DNA from: an uncultured Lachnospiraceae bacterium
GTDB taxonomy: Bacteria; Bacillota; Clostridia; Lachnospirales; Lachnospiraceae
DNA length: 64,000 nt
Direction: 5' to 3'
Assembly: GCA_949472775.1 (NCBI GenBank)
Contig: CASWVG010000002.1
Location: forward strand, 62,001 to 126,000
In this document: positions 35,575-44,298 of the stretch, piece after piece
Layout: every line of letters starts with the position of its first letter
How positions within the stretch are numbered: position 1 is the first letter of the stretch
Position numbers and translations under genes: made by a program
Notes under the pieces: model-generated
What the model saw: the letters and a program-made list of their open reading frames with translations, nothing else
Databases searched by the model: none
Told to the model about the DNA's origin: nothing

Positions 35575-37686
35575 ATGGCAGAAACACAGCAGGATATCAA
35601 TCAGCTTTTGAAGGTGAGAAGGGAGAAACTTGCCGCTTTGCAGGAGGCTGGCAGAGATCCCTTTCAAATCACGAAATACGATATAACCCATCACAGCCAG
35701 GAGATTCTCGACAACTTTGACGCGCTGGAAGGCAAAAGCGTGTCCATTGCGGGCCGTGTGATGAGCAAGCGCGTTATGGGCAAGGCGTCCTTTTGCAACG
35801 TGCAGGATCTGCAGGGCGATATTCAGGTCTATGTGGCAAGGGACAGCATTGGGGAAGAGCCTTACGCCGATTTCAAAAAATATGACGTGGGTGACATTGC
35901 AGGTATCGAAGGGGAGGTTTTTAAGACCAAAACCGGCGAAATATCCGTCCATGCGGCGAAAGTGACACTGCTGTCAAAAAGTCTGCAGATTCTTCCGGAG
36001 AAGTATCACGGTCTGGTGAATACGGATATCCGTTACCGGCAGAGATACACGGATCTGATTATGAACGCGGATGTGAAAAAGACTTTCGTCATGCGTTCCA
36101 AAATCATCAGTTCCATCAGACGCTATCTGGACGGACAGGGATTTCTGGAGGTGGAGACGCCCATGCTCGTATCCAACGCGGGCGGCGCGGCGGCAAGACC
36201 GTTTGAGACCCACTACAATGCACTGGATGAGGATGTGAAGCTTCGCATTTCCCTGGAATTATATCTGAAGAGGCTGATCGTGGGCGGTATGGAGAGAGTC
36301 TATGAGATCGGGCGGGTATTCCGCAACGAAGGACTGGACGCCAGACACAATCCAGAGTTTACGCTGATGGAGCTGTATCAGGCTTACACCGACTACAACG
36401 GGATGATGGATCTGACCGAGAACATGTTCCGCCATGTGGCAAAAGAAGTCTGCGGCACCACCACCGTGCCCTACGGAGATGTGGAGATCGATCTGGGCAA
36501 ACCCTTTGAGCGGATTACCATGGTGGGAGCTGTGAAGAAATATACGGGTGTTGACTTTGACGAGGTAGCGGACACCGCGGCGGCAAAGAAGCTGGCGGAC
36601 GAAAAGGGCGTACACTACGAGGAGCGCCATACGAAGGGTGATATCATCAACCTCTTCTTTGAGGAGTTTGTGGAGGAGCATCTGGTGCAGCCCACTTTTG
36701 TGATGGATCATCCTGTGGAGATTTCGCCCCTCACCAAGAGAAAGCCGGACAAGCCGGACTATGTGGAGCGTTTTGAGCTGTTTATCACAGCGCGGGAGAT
36801 GTGTAACGCCTACTCCGAGTTAAATGACCCGATTGACCAGAGGGAACGTTTCCGTGCGCAGGAGGCTGCGCTTGCGGCGGGCGACGAGGAAGCCAACACA
36901 ACGGACGAAGACTTTATGAACGCGCTGGAGATCGGCATGCCCCCTACAGGCGGCATCGGGTACGGCATTGACAGGCTGGTGATGCTTTTGACCAACTCCC
37001 CGGCGATCCGTGACGTTCTGCTTTTCCCGACCATGAAAAGTCTGGATAAAAAGCCTTCTGACACGGCCAGGTCCGCGAAGAAACCGGCGGGCGGTGAGGC
37101 GAAGAAGAGCAGCGTGACCCGGGAACAGGCGCTTGCGCTTTTGAAGAAATACAACAAGGAGCCGTTCCATATCCAGCACGCCCTGACCGTGGAAGGTGTG
37201 ATGCGCTGGTACGCCAAGGAACTGGGCTATGGGGCGGAAGAGGAGTTCTGGGGGATTACCGGGCTCCTGCACGATATCGACTTTGAGCTTTATCCAGAGG
37301 AGCACTGCAAGAAAGCGCCGGAGCTTTTGCGCGAAGGTGGTGTGAGTGAGGATATGATCTACGCGGTCTGCTCCCACGGCTTTGGACTGTGCAGTGAGGA
37401 CGAGCCGAAACTGGAGATGGAGAAAGTGCTCTTCGCGGCGGACGAGCTGACGGGGCTGATCTGGTCCTGTGCCCTGATGCGTCCCTCCAAGAGTACGATG
37501 GATATGGAAGTCAAGAGCTTGAAAAAGAAGTTTAAGGACAAGAAGTTCGCGGCGGGCTGTTCCAGAGAAGTCATTGCCCAGGGCGCGGAGATGCTCGGCT
37601 GGGAGCTGGATGACCTGTTCGATAAGACCATTCAGGCCATGAGAAGCTGTGAGGCTGACGTGGCTGCAGCGATGGAGAATATGTAA
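35575..37686 (+). CDS. lysS: Lysyl-tRNA synthetase fused to a C-terminal HD phosphohydrolase domain
   Basis: Residues 1-500 are a complete class II LysRS: an OB anticodon-binding domain (about 55-150), motif 2 (RNEGLDARHNPEFTLMELY) and motif 3 (GGIGYGIDRLVMLLTNSPA). A Lys/Ala-rich linker (about 503-520) leads to about 185 further residues with HD-superfamily ligands in order: PFHIQHALTVE, GLLHDIDFELYPEEH, AVCSHGFG and FAADELTG. Stand-alone relatives are predicted phosphohydrolases of unknown substrate. At 703 residues it is about 200 longer than normal LysRS. No stop or frameshift separates the parts, so the fusion looks genuine. A terminator follows. Confidence 0.95.
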   Translation: MAETQQDINQLLKVRREKLAALQEAGRDPFQITKYDITHHSQEILDNFDALEGKSVSIAGRVMSKRVMGKASFCNVQDLQGDIQVYVARDSIGEEPYADFKKYDVGDIAGIEGEVFKTKTGEISVHAAKVTLLSKSLQILPEKYHGLVNTDIRYRQRYTDLIMNADVKKTFVMRSKIISSIRRYLDGQGFLEVETPMLVSNAGGAAARPFETHYNALDEDVKLRISLELYLKRLIVGGMERVYEIGRVFRNEGLDARHNPEFTLMELYQAYTDYNGMMDLTENMFRHVAKEVCGTTTVPYGDVEIDLGKPFERITMVGAVKKYTGVDFDEVADTAAAKKLADEKGVHYEERHTKGDIINLFFEEFVEEHLVQPTFVMDHPVEISPLTKRKPDKPDYVERFELFITAREMCNAYSELNDPIDQRERFRAQEAALAAGDEEANTTDEDFMNALEIGMPPTGGIGYGIDRLVMLLTNSPAIRDVLLFPTMKSLDKKPSDTARSAKKPAGGEAKKSSVTREQALALLKKYNKEPFHIQHALTVEGVMRWYAKELGYGAEEEFWGITGLLHDIDFELYPEEHCKKAPELLREGGVSEDMIYAVCSHGFGLCSEDEPKLEMEKVLFAADELTGLIWSCALMRPSKSTMDMEVKSLKKKFKDKKFAAGCSREVIAQGAEMLGWELDDLFDKTIQAMRSCEADVAAAMENM

Positions 37687-37702
37687 TCATTTACTGATGG
37701 CA

Positions 37703-37730
37703 AAGGCTGTCGCCCCCGGGCGGCAGCCTT
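37703..37730 (+). terminator. Terminator hairpin between lysS and the convergent diguanylate cyclase gene
   Basis: AAGGCTGTCGCC pairs with GGCGGCAGCCTT (12 bp, one G-U pair) around a 4-base CCCG loop. The T-run is weak on both strands, but it lies exactly between convergent genes. Confidence 0.7.
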
Positions 37731-37738
37731 CGTTGTAT

Positions 37739-39637
37739 CTACTGGTTTTTCCGTTCTCTTTTGTTTTCATACATCTTTTCATCCGCTTCTTTCATCAGCT
37801 TTTCGTAGTCCGATGACTGTCTTGTCAGGCTGCAACCGAAGGAAAAACGGAGAGGAACGCGCACTTGATCGTTCAGAGTGGCGAAATGGCTGTTCTGCAG
37901 GTCCGTCAGAAGCGCGATGGTATCGGTTAATTCCTGTTCGCTGTCGTAGTGGTACAGGAACAATATGAATTCGTCGCCGCCGAGTCTTGCGGACAAAGAG
38001 TCTTTGGAACCGAAGTCCCGGAACAGATCGGCGATTTCCTTTAAATAGTTGTCGCCTGCGTCGTGGCCGTAGGTATCGTTGATCGTTTTCAGATTATCGG
38101 CATCGATCATAATAATCGCGCTGTGGCAGAGCGATTCCGGCTCAGCGAACAGGGTGGAAAGCCGGATTTCCAGACCGCGGCGGTTATAAAGCCCGGTCAG
38201 CGGATCGAAATCGCGTTCGGCTTCAATCTGGCGGCGCTTTCTGATTCCTTCTGTCACATCAATGAGTACGCCGAAAATCTCGTCGTCCCGCCCCATTTCC
38301 TCCAGTTTGACATAGTGATCTTTCAACGAGAACACATTGCTTTCGCCTTCGACGGGATCTTTGCACAGCTCTGAGATAAAAGTCTGAAACTGCCTGTAAT
38401 CCGAGGACAGCTTTTCGGCTTCCTCCGGTTCCAGACAGAGGATGCGTGGCACATGCTGGGTAAAACGCACTCTCTTCATATGGCGGTTGTATTCGTACAC
38501 GCCGATATACATATTTGTTTTGCTCAGAACGTAAGACATCTTCTCGTTGTTGTCCAGAAGGCTCTGCTTCATTCTGTTGATGTAGCTGCTCAGTTCTGAA
38601 AATTCCATACTTGTCTGGATGTCGATCATTTCATCCAGATTGCCCTGGGCGATGCTGTGCAGCTTTTCGTTGACGCGGTGGATGCCGTCAACCACATATT
38701 GATTCATGGCTCGGGTGACTACATGAAAGAGAATGATTGCAATGGTAATCAGACAGAATGCAAGCCCGGCGGTTGTGGCAGGGATACGCTGGTACATTTC
38801 CCGTCTTGAAAGAACGCGGCCGATATAGGTATCGCCATGTTCTGCAAACACGCAGTAGGATTCTTCGCCGTTCACATTGGCATGGAACCCGTTTCTGTCC
38901 GCGGTGACGGCGCTGAGGCTGAGTCCGATCTCAGAAAGGCTTTTGCCGACGCATGACAGGTCGGTGGAGCCGATGATTTCGCCGGTTTTCCCGTTCACGG
39001 CGTAATAGTTGGCGTCGGGACTGACACGGAACAGGGAAAAAAGATAGGAAAGCTCGTTTTTCTCGGTCGCCTTCATCACATTGACCGGCTCCATGCCTAC
39101 CTGCACGATAAACGCTTCGTTTTTACTCCAGAGCGCGGAGTACTGCATCATCTTTGCCTCCGCTGTGTTGGGCGTGATATCCTGAACGAGGCGCAGCGAT
39201 TTGTCCGTGAGCATGGGCTTGAAAAACTGCATCTGCTCTCCCGAATCAAATGTAAAGTCATAATACTCCGGGTGGGTTCCCGCGTAAATACGACCTGTGG
39301 TATCAAAAATATGGATTTCATCCACTTCCATCATCCCGGCAATTTTTTTCAGTTCCTCCACACTGTCTAAGACGGAAGGATTGTCTTCTATGATATAGGC
39401 GATTGCCTCCGCGTTGTGCAGACATGTCTGCCGGTAGGCGTCTTTGGTTTCGGCAAGTTCTGCCAGATTCTTTTCCAGAAGCTGTTCGATCTGGTGGAAA
39501 GTTTGTGTAGCGGTCTGATGTGCCTGTTTGTGCTCGCTCATGATCTGAAGGCACAGGATCAACGCCAGAAGAACGACCACGAGAACAAATGTAACAGAGC
39601 GTAAATAGCGGCTGATTATTTTTCTAAGAGTCTGCAT
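37739..39637 (-). CDS. Membrane diguanylate cyclase (GGDEF) with extracellular sensor
   Basis: This is the only clear minus-strand gene. From ATG at 39637 (AAAGGAG upstream) it is 632 residues. Membrane helices at about 15-38 and 295-318 flank an extracellular region of about 255 residues that resembles a Cache-type sensor. A cytoplasmic HAMP/PAS-like segment (about 320-460) leads to GGDEF with RLGGDEFILFLYH. The active motif is intact, so it should make c-di-GMP from GTP. The residues five before GGDEF read SKDS, not RxxD, so product inhibition through the I-site is probably absent. It opposes the nearby HD-GYP proteins functionally. Confidence 0.93.
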   Translation of the reverse strand: MQTLRKIISRYLRSVTFVLVVVLLALILCLQIMSEHKQAHQTATQTFHQIEQLLEKNLAELAETKDAYRQTCLHNAEAIAYIIEDNPSVLDSVEELKKIAGMMEVDEIHIFDTTGRIYAGTHPEYYDFTFDSGEQMQFFKPMLTDKSLRLVQDITPNTAEAKMMQYSALWSKNEAFIVQVGMEPVNVMKATEKNELSYLFSLFRVSPDANYYAVNGKTGEIIGSTDLSCVGKSLSEIGLSLSAVTADRNGFHANVNGEESYCVFAEHGDTYIGRVLSRREMYQRIPATTAGLAFCLITIAIILFHVVTRAMNQYVVDGIHRVNEKLHSIAQGNLDEMIDIQTSMEFSELSSYINRMKQSLLDNNEKMSYVLSKTNMYIGVYEYNRHMKRVRFTQHVPRILCLEPEEAEKLSSDYRQFQTFISELCKDPVEGESNVFSLKDHYVKLEEMGRDDEIFGVLIDVTEGIRKRRQIEAERDFDPLTGLYNRRGLEIRLSTLFAEPESLCHSAIIMIDADNLKTINDTYGHDAGDNYLKEIADLFRDFGSKDSLSARLGGDEFILFLYHYDSEQELTDTIALLTDLQNSHFATLNDQVRVPLRFSFGCSLTRQSSDYEKLMKEADEKMYENKRERKNQ

Positions 39638-39717
39638 GGACTTCTCCTTTATGAAAAGTGTCAAAACATTACGAATGATTTACATAACATACGGTGATGC
39701 GTGTTGAAATCCTTCAT

Positions 39718-39747
39718 AAGATACTATATATTGTAAAGAAGTGTCAA
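39718..39747 (-). promoter_or_regulatory. Predicted promoter of the diguanylate cyclase gene
   Basis: On the minus strand, TTGACA, 18 bases, then TATCTT, about 80 bases before the start codon. Confidence 0.55.
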
Positions 39748-39944
39748 GGCTAAAGAACAGATTGTAGAAAATACGGTATAAATTGCGAAGATTTGGTCTT
39801 TGATACGGGAGTGTGGTCGATTGCAATCCGACTTTCCCGTTTTGTAAACGAGATTCACATTTTGAAAGTGAGGCTTGTCATTGTAAGAGGGTCGGTGATA
39901 GACTGGTAAGTGAGATTTGGGAAATCATGGCAGGAGTAAGAGGT

Positions 39945-40931
39945 ATGGCAAGTATCAGGGATGTGGCGAAGGAAGCCGGGGTTGGTGTGGGGACGGTGTC
40001 CCGGGCAATAAACAATACTGGCTACGTTTCGCCGGAGACAAAAAAGAAAATAGATAAGGCAGTGCAGAAACTGAATTACACCCCCAATGAGCTGGCGCGG
40101 AATCTGTTCCGCAACAAAAGCGGGATTGTGGGCGTGATTGTGCCGGATCTGGATCATCCTTTCTTTTCCTGTCTGGTCAAAAACATAGAGATGGAGCTGT
40201 ACAGACAGGGATATAAAACGATGGTCTGTAATGCGGTAGGGGTCAGCGACAGGGAGAGAGAATATTTGGATATGCTGGAGCGCAATATCGTGGACGGCAT
40301 TATTACGGGTTCCCACTGTCTTGACGGAGAGGAATATCTGAGACATGAGAAACCGATTGTCTCCATTGACCGTGACTTTGGGCCTAAAATTCCTATCGTG
40401 GGAAGTGACCATGCCGCGGGCGGAAAAATGGCTGCGGAACTGATGATCCGCGATGGACGAAAGAATGTGATACAGATTGCCGGGGTGTCTCCTCATATTC
40501 TGGCAAACGAAAGACACACGGCATTTCAGAGAACCCTTGAGGAGCACGGGGTGAACGTGGAGACAGTATCTATGGACTGGAATGTGTTCGGCTGGGAAGC
40601 TTTCTGCGAAGCGGCCGGCAGACTGTTAGACGAGTTTCCCGATGCGGACGGGATTTTCTCAGGGGATCTGGGTGTAGTGGCATGCATGAACACGGCCGGA
40701 AAAAGAGGGATGCGGATTCCCGAGGACATCAGCCTGGTCGGGTTTGACGCCACCAGCGTCACGCAGATGGTTTACCCCCATGTCACCGCGGTGAGACAGA
40801 ACACGCCGCTGCTGGCGGAAGTTTCTGTGAGTACGTTGCTCGACCAGATTGAACAGAGAAGGGACATTCTCCACAGGCAGATTTTGAATGTGGAGATCTG
40901 CTACGGGGGGACGACCAGGTGCGCGGGATGA
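39945..40931 (+). CDS. LacI-family transcriptional regulator of the fructan/sucrose locus
   Basis: This 328-residue repressor-type regulator has an N-terminal LacI helix-turn-helix (ASIRDVAKEAGVGVGTVSRA) and hinge (YTPNELARNLF), followed by a periplasmic-binding-protein-like sugar domain (IVGVIVPDLDHPFFS, GFDATSVTQMVYPHVTAVRQ). ATG 39945 follows AGGAG; the track's 44-residue extension is not supported. A strong terminator ends it. The next promoter carries two LacI-type palindromes, so it probably controls the GH32/transport genes. The inducer is presumably a fructose-containing sugar (inference). Confidence 0.94.
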   Translation: MASIRDVAKEAGVGVGTVSRAINNTGYVSPETKKKIDKAVQKLNYTPNELARNLFRNKSGIVGVIVPDLDHPFFSCLVKNIEMELYRQGYKTMVCNAVGVSDREREYLDMLERNIVDGIITGSHCLDGEEYLRHEKPIVSIDRDFGPKIPIVGSDHAAGGKMAAELMIRDGRKNVIQIAGVSPHILANERHTAFQRTLEEHGVNVETVSMDWNVFGWEAFCEAAGRLLDEFPDADGIFSGDLGVVACMNTAGKRGMRIPEDISLVGFDATSVTQMVYPHVTAVRQNTPLLAEVSVSTLLDQIEQRRDILHRQILNVEICYGGTTRCAG

Positions 40932-40993
40932 CGGCGCGGCGCTGTGGTAAGGCCGTATGGATGGAGTCCGTTTCAGAGATAAATGAAAAAGGA

Positions 40994-41038
40994 AAGCAGG
41001 GGTTGTGCAATCTATACAAAAACATCCCCTGCTTTTTT
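40994..41038 (+). terminator. Rho-independent terminator after the LacI regulator gene
   Basis: AAGCAGGGG and CCCCTGCTT form a 9-bp stem followed by six T. It separates the regulator from the sugar operon. Confidence 0.85.
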
Positions 41039-41068
41039 GTGTATAGGGTAAAAAATGCGGCAGGGTAA

Positions 41069-41097
41069 TTGACAAACGGTTGGAAGGGAAATATAAT
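41069..41097 (+). promoter_or_regulatory. Consensus sigma-A promoter of the GH32/transport operon
   Basis: TTGACA, 17 bases, then TATAAT: full consensus at both boxes with optimal spacing. Such a strong promoter needs a repressor, which fits the adjacent operators. Confidence 0.9.
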
Positions 41098-41105
41098 CAT
41101 AAACA

Positions 41106-41119
41106 TGGAACGGGTTCCA
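41106..41119 (+). promoter_or_regulatory. LacI-type operator 1
   Basis: TGGAACGGGTTCCA is a near-perfect palindrome starting 9 bases after the -10 box, so it covers the transcription start. Confidence 0.75.
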
Positions 41120-41183
41120 CCAAAAACGGAGATATAAATGGTGGATAAAAAATGAAAAGAGACAATAAATAAAGAAAAACTGA

Positions 41184-41201
41184 TGTGGAAACGGTTCTAC
41201 A
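41184..41201 (+). promoter_or_regulatory. LacI-type operator 2
   Basis: TGTGGAAACGGTTCTACA shares the GGAA...GGTTC core with operator 1, centred about 80 bases downstream. Spacing near eight helical turns could allow looping. The track's GTG start for GH32 lies inside this site. Confidence 0.65.
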
Positions 41202-41244
41202 CACGGATCGAAAAATACAACAGGAAATCGGAGAGGAGGAAATT

Positions 41245-42924
41245 ATGACAAAGGTAAATACGGGGCATCATACCTGTCTGGAGATCTTTGCGAAACAGAC
41301 AACTGACGGAGGTAAAATCAGTGTTCTGTCCAGAAATGCGGACGGCTCCCTGCAGAGTGTGGAGAAGCTGGCGGGCAGAACCTATTTTTCGTGGATCAAA
41401 ATCCCGCTGGAAAAGAATACAGACTATGAAATCTGCAGCGAGGAATGCGAGGTGTCGCTCTGCTATCTGAGCGACAGCGAAGATATGCTGGAGGAAGGCG
41501 TGTGTTATCTGGAGAAAATCCCGACGGATAACAGGTTCTATATGCCGGATCAGGCGGCATGGTACGACAGGCCGTCGCGTGAAACCTACCATTTCTCTCC
41601 GTGGAAAAACTGGATGAATGATCCAAACGGCCTGTGCTGGTTCCAGGGATATTACCATATGTTCTATCAGTTTAACCCGCACGGGCAGCAGTGGTCCAAC
41701 ATGTACTGGGGCCATGCGGCCAGCCGGGATCTGGTGCACTGGGTTCATCTCCCCGTTGTGCTCGCCCCCCAGGAGGAGATTCTGGAAAGGCCGGAGGAAT
41801 GGAAAGGCGGCGCATTTTCAGGTTGTGCCGTGGCTTCTGAGGAGGAGGTTGTATTTTATCTGACCAGACATAAGGGGCCGCTGCAGGACGGTGAGGACAC
41901 GGTGGAACAGCAGTGGATGATGAAAAGCCGCGACATGATCCATTTTTCAGAGGAAACGTGTGTGATCGGCCAGCGGCCGGAAGGCGCGTCCTTTGATTTC
42001 AGAGATCCCAAAGTGCTGCGCGCAAATGACCGCTGGTACATGGCGCTTGGCAGCGCCGTAGCGGGAAAGGGCGCAATTCTCCTCTATGAATCTAAAGACG
42101 GGGTACAGTGGGAGTATGTACATCCGCTGCTTGTGGAGGAGCGGGAGAAAGTCCGTTGTTTTGAATGTCCTGACTTTATGGAGCTGGACGGGAAATATGT
42201 GGCAATAGGCGCGTGGATGGAACACCGCGACGAATGCGGAAGATACCAGATGAGCAGATATTATACGGGAACCTGGCATGACCGCGAATTTGAGATAGAG
42301 TGCGATGGCTGGTTTGACTTCGGAAGCAACTGCTATGCAATGCAGAGCTTTGCGCATCAGGGCAGGCGGATCAGCATCGGCTGGATTTCTGATTTTTATG
42401 AGGAGCATGCGGCGGATGAGAATGGCGCGTACGGCAGCATGACGATACCGAGAGAGCTTCATGTGAAAAACGGAAAGCTGTACATGACGCCGGTGCGGGA
42501 AATCGATGCGCTGAAAGGCGAAGCGCTCGCCCAGGGCAGGGGAGAGAACCTGTCTCTTCCAAAGATAGAGGGAAACGCGTACCGCGCGGAAATCAAATTC
42601 GACAAAAACACCTGTTTCACCATTCTGCTCGGAAAGGACGAAGAGAGGGAGCTTTCCCTGGTCAATGACAAGGACGGGCTGCGCCTCGTGACAAAGGGCG
42701 TGAAGAGTGAAGGCATCCGTTTCAAGGCGGACGTGGAGGAAGTCAGGACTCTGGAAATCTATGTGGACGGACGCACGGCGGAAGTCTATGTCAACGAGGG
42801 AGAGGCGGCAGGAACAAAAGTGTTCTACAACAGTTCCGCAGACGGTTGTTTTGCGCTGGACGCTGAGGCGCCGGAACATGTCGCATGGGTGGAAGTGGCC
42901 TGTATGAAGTCCATCTGGCATTAG
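41245..42924 (+). CDS. Glycoside hydrolase family 32 (beta-fructofuranosidase-like)
   Basis: This 559-residue enzyme hydrolyses terminal fructose from sucrose or fructo-oligosaccharides. An N-terminal extension of about 110 residues precedes the five-bladed propeller. The catalytic nucleophile lies in WMNDPNGLCWF, the stabilising motif in FRDPKV and the acid/base in FECPDF. A C-terminal beta-sandwich follows (about 415-559). There is no signal peptide, so it acts inside the cell on imported sugar, which fits the downstream ABC importer. ATG 41245 follows GAGGAGG. Confidence 0.95.
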   Translation: MTKVNTGHHTCLEIFAKQTTDGGKISVLSRNADGSLQSVEKLAGRTYFSWIKIPLEKNTDYEICSEECEVSLCYLSDSEDMLEEGVCYLEKIPTDNRFYMPDQAAWYDRPSRETYHFSPWKNWMNDPNGLCWFQGYYHMFYQFNPHGQQWSNMYWGHAASRDLVHWVHLPVVLAPQEEILERPEEWKGGAFSGCAVASEEEVVFYLTRHKGPLQDGEDTVEQQWMMKSRDMIHFSEETCVIGQRPEGASFDFRDPKVLRANDRWYMALGSAVAGKGAILLYESKDGVQWEYVHPLLVEEREKVRCFECPDFMELDGKYVAIGAWMEHRDECGRYQMSRYYTGTWHDREFEIECDGWFDFGSNCYAMQSFAHQGRRISIGWISDFYEEHAADENGAYGSMTIPRELHVKNGKLYMTPVREIDALKGEALAQGRGENLSLPKIEGNAYRAEIKFDKNTCFTILLGKDEERELSLVNDKDGLRLVTKGVKSEGIRFKADVEEVRTLEIYVDGRTAEVYVNEGEAAGTKVFYNSSADGCFALDAEAPEHVAWVEVACMKSIWH

Positions 42925-42977
42925 AAAAGCAATGAATATAAAAGTGGTGTGAGGCAGAGAAGAAAGGAGCGGTCAAG

Positions 42978-44267
42978 ATGAAGAAAAGAGTGGTTGCGGC
43001 TGTACTTACAGCCATGCTGGCCGGCAGTCTGTGTGTGGGATGCGGACAGGTGAAGGAGCGGGTCAACGAGGACGGGGAGTCGGTCATCACGGTGTGGAGC
43101 CCGACGGATGAGCCTGCCATCGAGGAGTGGTGGGTGGAAAAAATAGATGCGTTCAATCAGGCGCATAAGGGCAGGATTCATCTGCAGAGAGAAGCCATCG
43201 TGCGCGCGGATTCCTACGCCTATGAGGATAAGATCAATGCGGCGATCACCTCCAACGACCTGCCGGACATTCTCTTCGTGGACGGTCCCACGGTATCTGT
43301 CTATGCGGCGAATGAAATCACCCTTCCTCTGGACGATCTTTTTACGGAGGCGGAATGGGAAGACTTTTTGGATTCCTCCAAACAGCAGAATACATATGAC
43401 GGGAAGATTTATGCGGTGGGAGCGACGGAAAGTTCGGTAGCCCTGTTCTACAATGCAGATATGCTGGAGGAAGCCGGCATACGCATACCGCAGTCGAAGG
43501 AGGAAGCCTGGACGTGGACAGAGTTCTATGAGGCGGCGAAAAAGCTGACGAAGGACGGTGTGGTCGGCACGAACATTATTATGGACAAGGGAGAAGGACT
43601 TCCCTATGTTCTGGAGCAGTTCTGGATATCCAACGGTACGGATCTGGTGAGCGCGGACGGCAGTCAGGCCGATGGCTATATCAACAGCCCGGAGGGAGTA
43701 GAGGCGGCGGAATTTTTGAACAGCTTGATCCAGGGCGGCTATGCCAACATCGACCCGATCCAGAAGGAGTTTCACAACGAGCGGGCGGCCACAATGCTGG
43801 GCGGCTCCTGGGAGGTGGCGACCCTTGAGAACGATTATCCCGATCTGAACTGGGGCATCACTTATTTCCCGGTGGCGGATAACGGGATCCTCTCCTCCCC
43901 CACCGGGGACTGGGCAGCCTCTGTGACAAAAAATACGCAGGATATGGAGGCGGCCAAAGAGGCGCTGCGGTTCCTGTTTTCCGAGGAGAATGTCGCCACT
44001 TACGCGAAGGCAATCTCGAAACCGCCCACGCGTAAATCCAGTTATGACGTGCTGACGGAGTACAATGCGTATCCGCGCTCCATGATTAAGGAACAGCTTA
44101 TGGAGACCGGGCATCCGAGACCGAGAACGCCCTCCTACAGCGTGCTGTCGGCGGAATTTTCGGAGGCAATGCTAAACATCTTTACGGGTGTGGATGCGAA
44201 GGAAGCGCTGGATGCGGCGGCGGCAGCCACGGATAAGGATTACAACAAATATTATGCGCAGGAGTAA
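42978..44267 (+). CDS. Sugar ABC transporter substrate-binding lipoprotein
   Basis: This 429-residue family 1 extracellular binding protein has an N-terminal signal peptide ending in SLCVGCGQV. The cysteine after VG is the likely lipid-attachment site, although the -3 residue is unusual. The mature protein has the two-lobe pattern of oligosaccharide binders (VITVWSPTDEP, AATMLGGSWEVATLENDYP). It follows GH32 by 53 bases and precedes two permeases. Substrate is inferred from context as sucrose, kestose or a short fructan. Confidence 0.93.
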   Translation: MKKRVVAAVLTAMLAGSLCVGCGQVKERVNEDGESVITVWSPTDEPAIEEWWVEKIDAFNQAHKGRIHLQREAIVRADSYAYEDKINAAITSNDLPDILFVDGPTVSVYAANEITLPLDDLFTEAEWEDFLDSSKQQNTYDGKIYAVGATESSVALFYNADMLEEAGIRIPQSKEEAWTWTEFYEAAKKLTKDGVVGTNIIMDKGEGLPYVLEQFWISNGTDLVSADGSQADGYINSPEGVEAAEFLNSLIQGGYANIDPIQKEFHNERAATMLGGSWEVATLENDYPDLNWGITYFPVADNGILSSPTGDWAASVTKNTQDMEAAKEALRFLFSEENVATYAKAISKPPTRKSSYDVLTEYNAYPRSMIKEQLMETGHPRPRTPSYSVLSAEFSEAMLNIFTGVDAKEALDAAAAATDKDYNKYYAQE

Positions 44268-44298
44268 GGGCGCGGAAGGAAAACAAGGAGGGGCTATT

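Noticed and set aside
39840-39880. Possible operator upstream of the LacI gene (CGTTTTGTAAACG)
   Set aside because: The arms are only 5 bases and do not match the two operators at the GH32 promoter or a cre site closely.
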